A DNA stretch of 57,292 nt from Clostridium sp. CAG:343 (GCA_000431335.1 FR888053.1:16853-74144), one strand, 5' to 3'; counted from the first letter of the stretch, positions 34,322-43,044 are shown. Translations and numbers: made by a program. Notes: generated by a model not told the origin, from the sequence alone.

Positions 34322-35986
34322 ATGGTTAATATGGATTATAAAGATTTAGCAAATTTAATATTTACAAACAGCAAGGAAATTTCATATTATGAAGAAAAAT
34401 ATCCTAGAAGAGATTTAAAAGAGGGTGCAATTGTAACTAGATATGCACCAAGTCCAACAGGATTTATGCATATAGGAGGATTGTATCAAGCTTTAATAGC
34501 AAAGAAAGTTGCAAATCAAACAGAAGGAGTATTTTTCTTAAGAATAGAAGATACAGATCAAAAAAGAGAAGTTAAAAATGCTGTAAGTGGAATTGTAAAA
34601 AGTCTACAAGAATTTGGAATTGAACCAGATGAAGGTATGATTTCAGAAGAAGAAGAAAAGGGAAATTATGGTCCATACAAACAATCTCAAAGAAAAGAAA
34701 TTTATCAAGCTTATGCAAAATATTTAATAGAACAAGGAAAAGCGTATCCATGTTTTTGTTCTCCAGAAGAAGGAGAAGAAATTAGAAAAAAACAAGAAGC
34801 TGCAAAAGTTAGACCAGGATATTATGGAGTATGGGCAAAATGTAGAAATTATACAGTAGAAGAAATGACAGAAAAAATAAAAAATGGTGAAAGTTATATT
34901 ATTCGTTTTAAATCTCCAGGAAGAGAAGATAAAAAAATCAAACATAAAGATGTAATAAAGGGAAATGTAGAATTTCCAGAAAACGATCAAGACATTGTAA
35001 TTATTAAAGCTGATGGATTACCAACATATCATTTTGCACATGCAATAGATGATCATTTAATGGGAACAACACATGTTATCCGTGGAGATGAATGGCTATC
35101 ATCTGTACCATTACATTTACAATTGTTCTATGAATTAGGATTTAAAGCACCAAAATTTGCACATATTGCTCCTATTATGAAAAATGATAATGGTAATAAA
35201 AGAAAATTAAGTAAGAGAAAAGATCCAGAGGCAGCTGTTAGTTATTATGAAGAAGAAGGAATACCAGAAGAAGCAGTAAAAGAGTATTTATTAAATATAG
35301 CTAATTCTAATTTTGAAAATTGGAGAAGAGCTAATAAAGATAAGGACATCTCAGAGTTTGAATTACAATTAAATAAAATGGGAGTAAGCGGAGCTTTATT
35401 TGACATGGTAAAATTATTAGATGTTGCAAAAACTGTTATATCTAAATTTTCAGCAGAAAAAGTATATGAAAAATCTTTAAAATGGGCTACTAAATATGAT
35501 AAAGAATTAGAAAAAATGTTAGAAAATAAGGAATATTCTTTAAAAGTATTTGGAATTGAAAGAGGCAATAAAAAGCCTAGAAAAGATATTTCTAAATGGT
35601 CAGAAGTAAAAGAAAATATAGAATATATGTATGATGAAAAATTTGCTGAAAAAGACCAAGAATATCCATATCAAGTAATTAATGACAAAGAATCAATTGA
35701 AAAAATATTATCATTGTATATAGAAAAATATTATAGAGAAAAAGATGATAAACAACAATGGTTTGACAAAATAAAAGAATTAGCTGGAGAAATGGGATAT
35801 GCAAAAGAAGTAAAAGAATTTAAAGAAAATCCAGATAAGTATAAAGCTCACGTAGGTGACGTAAGTACAGTTTTAAGAGTTGCTTTAACAGGAAGAACTA
35901 ATACACCAGATATGTATGAAATAATGCAAGTCTTAGGAAAAGAAAGTATTATAAAAAGATTTGAAAAAGCTAAGGAACAATTATAA
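34322..35986 (+). CDS. gltX: Glutamyl-tRNA synthetase
   Basis: 554 aa class I synthetase. Seen: the HIGH-type motif in APSPTGFMHIGG (about residues 41-52), Cys-containing zinc-like region YPCFCSPEEGEE, KADGLPTYHFAHAIDDHLMGTTHVIRGDEW, and the KMSKS-equivalent RKLSKRKDPEAAV (about 298-310). Two start codons compete: 34322, close to AGGAG, and 34331, a better reading of the first conserved residues but 12 bases away; I keep the longer. Supplies Glu-tRNA(Glu) and, in organisms lacking GlnRS, Glu-tRNA(Gln). Length is somewhat above the usual 480-510 because of an insertion between about 395 and 450. Confidence 0.95.
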   Translation: MVNMDYKDLANLIFTNSKEISYYEEKYPRRDLKEGAIVTRYAPSPTGFMHIGGLYQALIAKKVANQTEGVFFLRIEDTDQKREVKNAVSGIVKSLQEFGIEPDEGMISEEEEKGNYGPYKQSQRKEIYQAYAKYLIEQGKAYPCFCSPEEGEEIRKKQEAAKVRPGYYGVWAKCRNYTVEEMTEKIKNGESYIIRFKSPGREDKKIKHKDVIKGNVEFPENDQDIVIIKADGLPTYHFAHAIDDHLMGTTHVIRGDEWLSSVPLHLQLFYELGFKAPKFAHIAPIMKNDNGNKRKLSKRKDPEAAVSYYEEEGIPEEAVKEYLLNIANSNFENWRRANKDKDISEFELQLNKMGVSGALFDMVKLLDVAKTVISKFSAEKVYEKSLKWATKYDKELEKMLENKEYSLKVFGIERGNKKPRKDISKWSEVKENIEYMYDEKFAEKDQEYPYQVINDKESIEKILSLYIEKYYREKDDKQQWFDKIKELAGEMGYAKEVKEFKENPDKYKAHVGDVSTVLRVALTGRTNTPDMYEIMQVLGKESIIKRFEKAKEQL

Positions 35987-36022
35987 TAATTTTTTTAATA
36001 AATTGCTTAAGGAGATGTGGTT

Positions 36023-36211
36023 ATGAAATATGATGTAGGAGATATAGTAAGAACAAAAAAACAACATCCTTGTGGAAGTAAAAAATGGGAGATAATAAGA
36101 GTAGGAGTAGACTTTAAGCTGAAATGCCAAGGATGTGAACACATTGTTACTTTACCACGAGAAAAAGCATTGAAGGCAATTACAAAAATAGAGAAAAAGG
36201 TTGAGGATTAA
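36023..36211 (+). CDS. DUF951 family small protein
   Basis: 62 aa from the ATG at 36023 (AAGGAG eight bases upstream). Matches the DUF951 pattern: KYDVGDIVRTKKQHPCGSKKWEIIRVGVDFKLKCQGCEHIVTLPR, with Cys at HPCGS and KCQGC that could form a zinc site. Widespread in Firmicutes, often beside translation or ychF genes; function not established, perhaps nucleic-acid binding. Lies 36 bp after gltX. Confidence 0.88.
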   Translation: MKYDVGDIVRTKKQHPCGSKKWEIIRVGVDFKLKCQGCEHIVTLPREKALKAITKIEKKVED

Positions 36212-36333
36212 GTTTCTTAGCCTTTTTTATATATTAGGAAAACGATATAGATTTTTTTATATATAAAAGTATATTATACCAGTTTTAATTGAACAAATAA
36301 GAACAAAAATACAAAAAACGACATATTATATAG

Positions 36334-36364
36334 TATAGTATTAGTCAAAATACTATATTGGAGG
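36334..36364 (+). promoter_or_regulatory. Hairpin next to the ribosome binding site of the 36375 gene
   Basis: TATAGTATT (36334-36342) pairs perfectly with AATACTATA (36349-36357), ending three bases before GGAGG (36360-36364). Could stabilise the mRNA 5' end or modulate initiation. Confidence 0.45.
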
Positions 36365-36374
36365 TGACTTTAAT

Positions 36375-36653
36375 ATGGAGCCACAAGAAACAATTTATTG
36401 TTATGATAACAAAGAGAAAAAATGTGAAAAGAAGAGAGACTGTTTAGGAATTATAGCTGTTATATTATTAGCTGCATTTTCAGTTGTTATTGGATTAATA
36501 ATTGGTGCATCAGTAGCAGGAGCAATATTAGAAGCTTTAGCAGCAGTAATTGTTTTAGCTGTTATCTTGGGACTTTTATTAATACTAACAATAATTCTTA
36601 TGATATGCAATAAAAAGAAAAACAAAAAAGATAAATGTAAATGTTGTTGTTAA
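36375..36653 (+). CDS. Small Cys-rich two-helix membrane protein
   Basis: 92 aa. Cys/Lys-rich N-terminus (YCYDNKEKKCEKKRDC), one or two long Ala/Val/Ile-rich transmembrane helices (about 24-78), and a C-terminus of Lys and Cys ending KCKCCC. The clustered cysteines at both ends suggest metal binding or disulfides. Family unknown to me. GGAGG ribosome binding site with a ten-base gap. Followed by a strong terminator. Confidence 0.65.
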   Translation: MEPQETIYCYDNKEKKCEKKRDCLGIIAVILLAAFSVVIGLIIGASVAGAILEALAAVIVLAVILGLLLILTIILMICNKKKNKKDKCKCCC

Positions 36654-36673
36654 CATTTGAAATTGCAAATAAG

Positions 36674-36710
36674 CAAAAACGGATTTTCTATTTTAGAAAA
36701 TCCGTTTTTG
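36674..36710. terminator. Bidirectional terminator
   Basis: Perfect 17-bp arms CAAAAACGGATTTTCTA (36674-36690) and its complement (36694-36710), with T-runs on both strands, between convergent genes. Confidence 0.9.
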
Positions 36711-36743
36711 TTTTTTGTAGATAATAAATTTTTAAATTTAAAT

Positions 36744-37331
36744 TTATAGATTTAAATAATCGTCTATTATGCTCCATACAGAGTCTTTATAAATCTTTCT
36801 TTCAGAAGAGAAAGGAAGAGTAGTAATATCTCCAATTGGATTAATTTGTTTTTGTAAATCTAAAACAGCATTATCAACTTTAGTTATAGCTATTTTATCT
36901 GCTTTATTTGCTAATATAATAAAAGGTAATCCAGAAGATATAATATAATTATACATTAGTCTATCATTAGCAGAAGGAGAATGTCTAATATCAATTAGAA
37001 AAATAATAAGAGAAATTTCTTTTCTATTAAATAAATATTCTTCTATAAATTTTCCAACTTGTTCTTGTTCTTTTTTTGACATTTTACTATAACCATAACC
37101 AGGTAAATCAACAAAATAAAAAGTTTCATCAATATTATAAAAATTGATTTGGCGTGTTTTGCCAGGTTCACTACTAGTTCTAGCTAATTTTTTTCTATTT
37201 ATCATTGTATTAATAAAACTTGATTTTCCAACATTAGATTTTCCAACCAAAACAATTTCAGGTAAATTATTTTTAGGATATTGTTTAGGACTAACTGCTG
37301 AAATTTCAAATTTAGGATTTTTAACTAACAT
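36744..37331 (-). CDS. engB: Ribosome biogenesis GTPase EngB/YsxC
   Basis: 195 aa TRAFAC GTPase required for late 50S subunit assembly. Seen: G1 GKSNVGKSSF (about residues 30-39), G2/G3 region TRQINFY...FVDLPGYGYSK (about 62-83), G4 NKAD (about 145) and G5 SSERK. Normal length. It lies upstream of, and co-directional with, nothing immediately downstream; serS is upstream on the same strand, separated by a foldback repeat. Confidence 0.96.
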   Translation of the reverse strand: MLVKNPKFEISAVSPKQYPKNNLPEIVLVGKSNVGKSSFINTMINRKKLARTSSEPGKTRQINFYNIDETFYFVDLPGYGYSKMSKKEQEQVGKFIEEYLFNRKEISLIIFLIDIRHSPSANDRLMYNYIISSGLPFIILANKADKIAITKVDNAVLDLQKQINPIGDITTLPFSSERKIYKDSVWSIIDDYLNL

Positions 37332-37348
37332 GTATATTTTCTCCTTTT

Positions 37349-37455
37349 TGAGACAAGAGGGACAGGTCTTATTTGTCTCATATATTTTATTTTATAGTTT
37401 TTTATATTTATAAATTAATTTATGAGACAAATAAGACCTGTCCCTCTATGTCTCA
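37349..37455. repeat. GGGACAGGTC foldback repeat, copy 2
   Basis: 107-bp element with inverted arms of about 34 bp. Left arm: TGAGACA, three bases, GGGACAGGTC, five bases, TGTCTCA; right arm is its complement with one extra base. The right end touches the serS stop codon. Internal part is AT-rich and non-coding. Confidence 0.85.
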
Positions 37456-38733
37456 TTTTTCTATTTTTTCTAGACCACCCATATAAGGTCTTAATACTTC
37501 TGGAATTGTAACACTTCCATCTGGATTATAGTTATTTTCAACAATTGAAATTAACATACGAGGAGGAGCAACTACAGTGTTATTTAAAGTGTGTGCAAAA
37601 TATGTTCCGTTTTCTCCTTTTATTCTAATTCCAAGTCTCCTTGCTTGGGCATCTGTTAAGTTTGAACAGCTTCCTACTTCAAAATAAGCTTTCCTTCTTG
37701 GACTCCAAGCTTCTACATCACAAGATTTTGCTTTTAAATCTGCTAAGTCTCCAGAACAACATTCTAATGTTCGAACTGGAATGTTCATACTTCTAAAGAA
37801 TTCTACTGTATATGACCACATTTTGTCATACCATTCCCAAGATTGTTCTGGTTCACATACTACAATCATTTCTTGTTTTTCAAATTGGTGAATTCTATAT
37901 ACACCACGTTCTTCGATTCCATGAGCACCTTTTTCTTTTCTGAAACAAGGAGAGTAAGAAGTCATTGTGTAAGGCATATTTTCTTTTTTCAAAATTTGAT
38001 CTTTAAATTTACCAATCATTGAGTGCTCAGAAGTACCTATTAAATATAAATCTTCACCTTCAATTTTGTACATCATTGCATCCATTTCTTCAAAACTCAT
38101 AACACCTGTTACTACATCACTTCTAATCATATAAGGAGGAATACAATAAGTAAATCCTTTATTTATCATGAAATCTCTAGCATATGTTAGAACTGCAGAA
38201 TGTAGTCTTGCAATGTCACCAATTAAATAATAAAAACCATTTCCAGCTACACGTCTTGCACTATCTAAATCAAGTCCACCTAAAGATTCCATTATTTCGC
38301 CATGATAAGGGATTTCGTAATCAGGTACAACAGGTTCTCCAAATTTTTGAATTTCTACATTTTGGCTATCATCTTTACCAATAGGAACAGATTCATGAAT
38401 TATATTTGGAATTTTCATCATTCTTGAATTTATTTCAGAAGAATATTTTGACTCTAAAGATTCGTTATTTTCTAGTTTTTTGTTTATTTCTTGAACTTTT
38501 GCTTTTACTTTTTCTGCTTCTTCTTTTTTTCCTTGTTTCATTAAGTTTCCAATTTCTGAACTTAATGATTTTCTTTCTGCTCTTAAATTATCTCCATTTA
38601 ATTTTGCTTCTCTATTTTTTATATCAAGATCAATTATTTCATCAACTAAAATAAGTTTGTTGTCTTGAAATTTTTTCTTGATATTCTCCTTTACTATATC
38701 AGGATGTTCTCTTAAAAATTTAATATCTATCAT
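37453..38733 (-). CDS. serS: Seryl-tRNA synthetase
   Basis: 426 aa class II synthetase charging tRNA(Ser). Seen: N-terminal coiled-coil arm (about residues 30-100, Lys/Glu-rich), motif 2 region FRKEKGAHGIEERGVYRIHQFEKQEM (about 263-288) and motif 3 NGTYFAHTLNNTVVAPPRMLISIVEN (about 380-405). Normal length, GGAGGGAAATT ribosome binding site. No T-box is visible in the 41-bp gap to the upstream gene, so it is probably co-transcribed with the DUF1653 gene. Confidence 0.97.
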   Translation of the reverse strand: MIDIKFLREHPDIVKENIKKKFQDNKLILVDEIIDLDIKNREAKLNGDNLRAERKSLSSEIGNLMKQGKKEEAEKVKAKVQEINKKLENNESLESKYSSEINSRMMKIPNIIHESVPIGKDDSQNVEIQKFGEPVVPDYEIPYHGEIMESLGGLDLDSARRVAGNGFYYLIGDIARLHSAVLTYARDFMINKGFTYCIPPYMIRSDVVTGVMSFEEMDAMMYKIEGEDLYLIGTSEHSMIGKFKDQILKKENMPYTMTSYSPCFRKEKGAHGIEERGVYRIHQFEKQEMIVVCEPEQSWEWYDKMWSYTVEFFRSMNIPVRTLECCSGDLADLKAKSCDVEAWSPRRKAYFEVGSCSNLTDAQARRLGIRIKGENGTYFAHTLNNTVVAPPRMLISIVENNYNPDGSVTIPEVLRPYMGGLEKIEK

Positions 38734-38774
38734 AATTTCCCTCCGTAATACATCTAAAATTTCTATATTTTTAA

Positions 38775-39035
38775 TTATTTTTGGTAATTTTTTTCTATAT
38801 CCTTTACTAATTCAAATCTTACTTTTTGACCAGTAATATTATCAGGTCTTTCTGGTATTTCTTCTAAAAACATTTTTTCAGGTCTTACCCATAACTGACG
38901 ATTATCTTCTCTATTATATAAAGGTTTATAAACTACCATTCTTTCTTTTGTTTCTGAATCATAAGCAACATCTTCTACAAAATAATAATTTCCTTTAAAA
39001 TGACGATAAACTTTACCTATTTTTATTTGATCCAT
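38775..39035 (-). CDS. DUF1653 family protein
   Basis: 86 aa. Matches the DUF1653 pattern: GKVYRHFKGNYYFVEDVAYDSETKERMVVYKPLYN...LWVRPEKMFLEE. Small soluble protein, function unknown. GGAGGATTAA ribosome binding site. 41 bp upstream of serS on the same strand, likely one operon. Confidence 0.9.
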   Translation of the reverse strand: MDQIKIGKVYRHFKGNYYFVEDVAYDSETKERMVVYKPLYNREDNRQLWVRPEKMFLEEIPERPDNITGQKVRFELVKDIEKNYQK

Positions 39036-39151
39036 TTTAAAATTAATCCTCCATTTATAAAATTTGTTAATATTATATCTTATTTTCTAATAAATGGCAA
39101 CTAAACGGGGTAAAATAAAAGAAGAAATAATTTAAATGGAGATTGATAAAA

Positions 39152-39997
39152 GTGTTAATAGAGTTTATAAAATTTTTAATTTATTCAGGAATAATTGTTA
39201 TTATTTCAAAATATGTATTAGTTACTACATTAAGAAAACTAGCAGAAACACTAAATTTAAAACCAAAAACAGTAGGAGATATCGCAGGATACGCGACTTC
39301 TATGCCAGAATTATTAACGATTGGAACATCAAGCTTTAGTGGTTTAATATCAGCAAGTATTGTTAATGTAATAAGTTCAAATGTAATAAATTTAATACAA
39401 TATGTATCATCTATTTTTTTAAATAAAAATCAAAAGGTGTTAAAGAATAGAGCAATTAAAATAGATTTGATTTTGGTTGCAATAACAATTATAATTCCAA
39501 TTATATTGTTTGCTTTCAATATAGAGATAAATATAGGAGTAGTTCCAATTTTTATTGGGCTATGTGTGTTGTTTGTTTATTTGAATTCGAATGTTCATAA
39601 ATTATATTTGAAAAATGAAGAAGAAAAATTGGAAAAAGAGATAGAGAAAGAAGAAAAGTGGCAAAAAAATAATAAAAAGAAGACAGTAAAATATATATTT
39701 TATTTATTGTGCTCAGGTGTGTTGCTTTTTGTTGTGGGGGAATTGCTTGGAAATACTCTTGAAAATCTTTGTAATCAGTTTAATATTTCACAGACAATTA
39801 TAGGTATTTTGCTTGGCTTTATTACAAGTATTCCTGAATTGATTACTTTTTTTGAAGCTCAGAAGCATTATAAAAAGAATACAGAAGATGCAATTTTAGG
39901 TGTTGTTGAGGCAACTAATAATCTTTTTACATCTAATATTTTGAATCTTTTTGTTATTCAATCTATTGGAATTATAATTTATAGTATTTTTGCGTGA
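39152..39997 (+). CDS. Na+/Ca2+ exchanger-family membrane protein
   Basis: 281 aa from the GTG at 39152 (GGAG eleven bases upstream; the TTG at 39143 is too close). About ten helices in two homologous halves separated by a charged loop (KNEEEKLEKEIEKEEKWQKNNKKK, given in part). Each half carries an alpha-repeat motif: GYATSMPELLTIGTSSFSG and GFITSIPELITFFEAQ, with the ion-binding Glu in the S-PE motif. This is the CaCA superfamily signature. Slightly short for the family. Ion specificity unknown. Last third of the gene uses more T-rich codons than the first. Confidence 0.85.
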   Translation: MLIEFIKFLIYSGIIVIISKYVLVTTLRKLAETLNLKPKTVGDIAGYATSMPELLTIGTSSFSGLISASIVNVISSNVINLIQYVSSIFLNKNQKVLKNRAIKIDLILVAITIIIPIILFAFNIEINIGVVPIFIGLCVLFVYLNSNVHKLYLKNEEEKLEKEIEKEEKWQKNNKKKTVKYIFYLLCSGVLLFVVGELLGNTLENLCNQFNISQTIIGILLGFITSIPELITFFEAQKHYKKNTEDAILGVVEATNNLFTSNILNLFVIQSIGIIIYSIFA

Positions 39998-40113
39998 AGT
40001 TAAGTATTATAGCTTGATTAAATAATGTAAAAAATTATTCCCCTTTAAAGAATCATCTTTTATATCATTTAATCAATAAAGGCCGGAAATTATGAATTTT
40101 AAATAAAAAACAC

Positions 40114-40143
40114 TTGACAAAACTAAACAAAATGAGTTATAAT
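40114..40143 (+). promoter_or_regulatory. Promoter of infC-rpmI-rplT
   Basis: TTGACA (40114-40119), 18-bp spacer, TATAAT (40138-40143). Transcription starts directly in front of the leader at 40151. Confidence 0.8.
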
Positions 40144-40150
40144 ATTATTC

Positions 40151-40276
40151 GTTACAAGAAGAAGTCAAACTTCTCACCTTATCTAAACTAGGAAAAAGGT
40201 TAGAATTAAATAAACTTAGCAAATACATGCTAGTATTATTTTAGATTTGACTTGTAACAAGAGTCAAATTTTTTTA
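40151..40276 (+). promoter_or_regulatory. L20-type autoregulatory leader of infC operon
   Basis: GTTACAAG (40151-40158) plus AAGTCAAA (40162-40169) pairs with TTTGACTTGTAAC (40246-40258) to form a long antiterminator. The same 3' segment (TTTGACT, 40246-40252) can instead pair with AGTCAAA (40262-40268), giving a terminator with T8 (40269-40276). In Firmicutes, such leaders are switched by ribosomal protein L20, the product of the third gene. The pairings are seen; L20 as effector is from the family. Confidence 0.8.
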
Positions 40277-40294
40277 TTATTGGAGGTGTTTTTT

Positions 40295-40810
40295 ATAAAA
40301 CAAGAATTACCAATCAACAGACAAATCAAAGCAAGAGAAGTTCAATTAATTGGAGAAAATGGAGAAAAATTAGGTGTTATTTCTTTTAACGAAGCTTTAG
40401 AAAAAGCAGAAGAAAAAAACTTAGATTTAGTATTAGTTGCACCAAATGCAACACCAGTAGTTTGTAAAATAATGAATTATGGAAAATACAAATTTGAACA
40501 AGCTAAAAAAGAAAAAGAAGCTAAGAAAAAACAAAAAGTGTTAGAAGTAAAAGAAATAAGAGTAACTCCAAATATTGAAGAACATGACTTTGGTTTTAAA
40601 TCAAAAAATGCAAGAAAATTTTTACAAGATGGAAATAAAGTAAAAATTACTGTTAGATTTAGAGGAAGAGAAGTAAACAATTCAAAAGCTGGAGAAATGG
40701 TTCTAAATAAATTTATAGAAAATTTAGAAGATGTTTCAATTGTTGAAAAGTCACCTAAATTAGAAGGTAGAAACATGTTTACAATTTTAGCTAAAAAAAC
40801 AGAAAAATAA
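40295..40810 (+). CDS. infC: Translation initiation factor IF-3, AUA start
   Basis: 171 aa. IF3 binds the 30S subunit, prevents early 50S joining and discriminates start codons. Seen: N-terminal domain ELPINRQIKAREVQLIGENGEKLGVIS, linker rich in Lys (KKEKEAKKKQK) and C-terminal domain KEIRVTPNIEEHDFGFKSKNARKFL...VTVRFRGRE-type (here ITVRFRGRE). No ATG/GTG/TTG fits; GGAGG (40282-40286) is eight bases before ATA at 40295, directly ahead of KQELPINR. Rare start codons (AUU, AUC) are the known basis of IF3 autoregulation; AUA here fits. Confidence 0.95.
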   Translation: MKQELPINRQIKAREVQLIGENGEKLGVISFNEALEKAEEKNLDLVLVAPNATPVVCKIMNYGKYKFEQAKKEKEAKKKQKVLEVKEIRVTPNIEEHDFGFKSKNARKFLQDGNKVKITVRFRGREVNNSKAGEMVLNKFIENLEDVSIVEKSPKLEGRNMFTILAKKTEK

Positions 40811-40858
40811 AATCTGTTAATATAAAAGCAAATAAAAAAGCGAAAGGAGTTTATAATT

Positions 40859-41062
40859 ATGCCAAAATTAAAAACAAATAAAGCTGCTAAAAAAAGATAT
40901 TCTTTAACAGCTACAGGAAAAGTAAAAAGAACAAAATCAAACAGAAGACATTTATTAGCAAATAAGACAAAAAGACAAAAAAAATCAGGAAGAATTCAAA
41001 ATGGATACGCAGATAAAACATGCGAAAATACAATTAAGAAATTATTACCATATGGAAATTAA
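40859..41062 (+). CDS. rpmI: 50S ribosomal protein L35
   Basis: 67 aa basic protein with the L35 signature MPKLKTNKAAKKRYSLTATGKVKRTKSNRRHLL. Second gene of infC-rpmI-rplT; GAAAGGAG ribosome binding site. Part of the large ribosomal subunit. Confidence 0.98.
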   Translation: MPKLKTNKAAKKRYSLTATGKVKRTKSNRRHLLANKTKRQKKSGRIQNGYADKTCENTIKKLLPYGN

Positions 41063-41086
41063 TAAGAATAAGGAAGGTGAAAATAA

Positions 41087-41437
41087 ATGGCAAGAGTAAA
41101 AACAGCAAGAACAACTAGAGCAAGACATAAGAAAATATTAAAACAAGCTAAAGGATATTATGGAGCAAAAAGTTATAGATTTAGAAATGCAAACCAAGCA
41201 GTTATGAAATCTTTATCATATGCATATGTTGGAAGAAAAGATAAGAAAAGCAATTTTAGAAAATTATGGATTGCAAGAATAAATGCAGCTGCAAGAATGA
41301 ATGGAACAACATATAGTAAAATGATAGCAGGGTTAAAGAAAGCAAATGTTTCTATTAACAGAAAAATGTTAGCAGAAATAGCTGTATCAGATCCAAAAGC
41401 ATTTACAGAAATTGCAGAAGTTGCAAAAAAAGCATAG
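41087..41437 (+). CDS. rplT: 50S ribosomal protein L20
   Basis: 116 aa. Primary-binding protein of the 50S subunit and, in Firmicutes, the repressor of this operon. Seen: N-terminal ARVKTARTTRARHKKILKQAKG, then RFRNANQAVMKSLSYAYVGRK and LWIARINAAAR. AAGGAAGGTG ribosome binding site. A terminator follows 14 bp after the stop. Confidence 0.98.
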   Translation: MARVKTARTTRARHKKILKQAKGYYGAKSYRFRNANQAVMKSLSYAYVGRKDKKSNFRKLWIARINAAARMNGTTYSKMIAGLKKANVSINRKMLAEIAVSDPKAFTEIAEVAKKA

Positions 41438-41450
41438 TAAAAAGTAAAAT

Positions 41451-41500
41451 AAAAAGCTATTAGGAAAATAATTTAAAATTAAAATCCTAAATAGCTTTTT
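41451..41500. terminator. Bidirectional terminator after rplT
   Basis: AAAAAGCTATTAGGA (41451-41465) pairs with TCCTAAATAGCTTTTT (41485-41500) with one extra base; shared with the convergent spoVAE gene. Confidence 0.8.
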
Positions 41501-41893
41501 TTATTGTTTTTTCATTTTAGGTTTAGAAATTAAAGATGCTAAATATCCGAAAAATACAGCAGCAGAGATTCCACCTGCAGCAGCTTTCACACCCCCTGTA
41601 AAAGCGCCAAGTAACCCACTTTCCTGAACACCTTCTATAGCACCTTTAGCTAGGTTATAGCCAAAACCTGTAAGAGGGACAGTAGCACCTGCTCCAGCAA
41701 AGTCAACAAGATATTTATAAATACCTAATCCACCTAAGATAGCACCGGTGGTAACAAATATAACTAGAATTCGAGCTGGTGTAAGTTTAGTTTTATCAAT
41801 TAAAATTTGTCCAATAATACAAATAATACCACCAGTTAAAAAGCATTTTGCTAACATGGGCCAATTAAAAACATTCAACCAATTTATATCCAT
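41501..41893 (-). CDS. spoVAE: Stage V sporulation protein AE
   Basis: 130 aa membrane protein with four hydrophobic segments and SpoVAE/SpoVAC-type motifs: FLTGGIICIIGQILID, FVTTGAILGGLG and DFAGAGATVPLTGFGYNLAKGAIEG. Part of the SpoVA channel that loads dipicolinic acid into the forespore and releases it during germination. Last gene of the operon, 20 bp after spoVAD. Ribosome binding site AAAGGATATAA is weaker than for its neighbours. Confidence 0.93.
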   Translation of the reverse strand: MDINWLNVFNWPMLAKCFLTGGIICIIGQILIDKTKLTPARILVIFVTTGAILGGLGIYKYLVDFAGAGATVPLTGFGYNLAKGAIEGVQESGLLGAFTGGVKAAAGGISAAVFFGYLASLISKPKMKKQ

Positions 41894-41913
41894 AGTTATT
41901 ATATCCTTTCATT

Positions 41914-42915
41914 TTAAATTTCTATACTAATAGCATGAGCAATTCCAGGGATACTTTCTCCTTGTTGTGAAGTCGTAGAATTTGTTAAAGCACCTGTAGC
42001 TATTAATAGTATCTTTTTTAGTTTTTTCTGTTTTAATTGCTTAAAGAAATAGCCAGAAAAAACAGTACCACAACAACCACAGCCACTACCTCCAGAATGA
42101 GTGTCCTGAGAATTTTTGTCAAATATTAAAACACCGCAATCATTATAATTTGATTTAATATTGTATCCTTGAGATTTTGCAAGGTCAATAGCAATTTCTT
42201 TTCCAATATGTCCTAAATCACCACTTATAATTGCATCATAGTAACTAGGAGATCTACCAGTATCTAAAAAATGAGTAATTAAAGTATCATTAAATGCTGG
42301 AGCCATAGCAGCACCCATATTATTAGCATCTTTTATTCCCATATCAACAATTTTACCTGGAGTCACGTGAGTTATATAAGGACCTGTACCATTTTTAGAC
42401 AAGATAGCAGCTCCAGAACCTGTAACAGTCCATTGACTTGAAGGAGGTCTTTGATTTCCTAACTCCAAAGGAAATCTAAATTGTTTTTCAGCACTACAAA
42501 AATGGCTAGAAGTAGCACATAAAACATTATTTGCAAAACCTTCTACAGCTATAGAACCCAAAATCATAGATTCTACAAAAGTAGAACAAGCACCAAAAAC
42601 TCCAAAAAAAGGAATATTTTCTTCTCTTAAACCAAAACTAGAAGAAATACATTGATTTAATAAATCACCAGCAAACATACAATCAATTTCGCTAGTTGGA
42701 ATTCCAGATTTAGAAATTACTGTATTTACTGTTTCTTTTATGATTTTACTTTCTGCTTTTTCCCAAGTTTTTTCTCCCCAAAACTCATCATCTAGGGTTT
42801 GATCAAAATATTTAGCCAAAGGTCCTTGAGACTCTTTAGGTCCAACAATACTAGCACAATCAACTATTGTTGGAGGATTATTAAACTTTATAGTTTGTTT
42901 ACCTACTTTTTCCAA
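41914..42915 (-). CDS. spoVAD: Stage V sporulation protein AD
   Basis: 333 aa, thiolase-like fold, the soluble DPA-binding subunit of the SpoVA complex. Seen: NPPTIVDCASIVGPKESQGPLAKYFD at the N-terminus, GVFGACSTFVESMILGSIAVEG (former thiolase active-site region), QWTVTGSGAAIL, GDLGHIGKEIAIDLA and HSGGSGCGCCGTVFSGYF. ATG at 42915 with GGAGATGATTTT. A foldback repeat separates it from spoVAC upstream. Confidence 0.96.
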   Translation of the reverse strand: MEKVGKQTIKFNNPPTIVDCASIVGPKESQGPLAKYFDQTLDDEFWGEKTWEKAESKIIKETVNTVISKSGIPTSEIDCMFAGDLLNQCISSSFGLREENIPFFGVFGACSTFVESMILGSIAVEGFANNVLCATSSHFCSAEKQFRFPLELGNQRPPSSQWTVTGSGAAILSKNGTGPYITHVTPGKIVDMGIKDANNMGAAMAPAFNDTLITHFLDTGRSPSYYDAIISGDLGHIGKEIAIDLAKSQGYNIKSNYNDCGVLIFDKNSQDTHSGGSGCGCCGTVFSGYFFKQLKQKKLKKILLIATGALTNSTTSQQGESIPGIAHAISIEI

Positions 42916-42930
42916 AAAATCATCTCCTAT

Positions 42931-43042
42931 TGAGACATCAGGGACAGGTCAAAAATGTCTCATGAATTTGTCAGAATATGTCGAATTAAGACAAAATTCT
43001 ATATTTTTCGTGAGACATTTTTGACCTGTCCCTGATGTCTCA
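42931..43042. repeat. GGGACAGGTC foldback repeat, copy 3, inside the spoVA operon
   Basis: 112-bp element between spoVAD and spoVAC. Left arm: TGAGACA, TCA, GGGACAGGTC, AAAAA, TGTCTCA; right arm is the exact complement with matching spacers. Ends three bases from the spoVAC stop. As a large hairpin in the operon mRNA it could affect stability or read-through. Confidence 0.85.
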
Positions 43043-43044
43043 CG

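Noticed and set aside
38734..38774. T-box or riboswitch before serS
   Set aside because: Gap is only 41 bp and shows no T-box core.
39998..40110. Inverted repeat TTGATTAAAT / ATTTAATCAA near 40015-40075
   Set aside because: Loop of about 50 bases and no U-tract; too weak to call a terminator, though it may end the exchanger mRNA.
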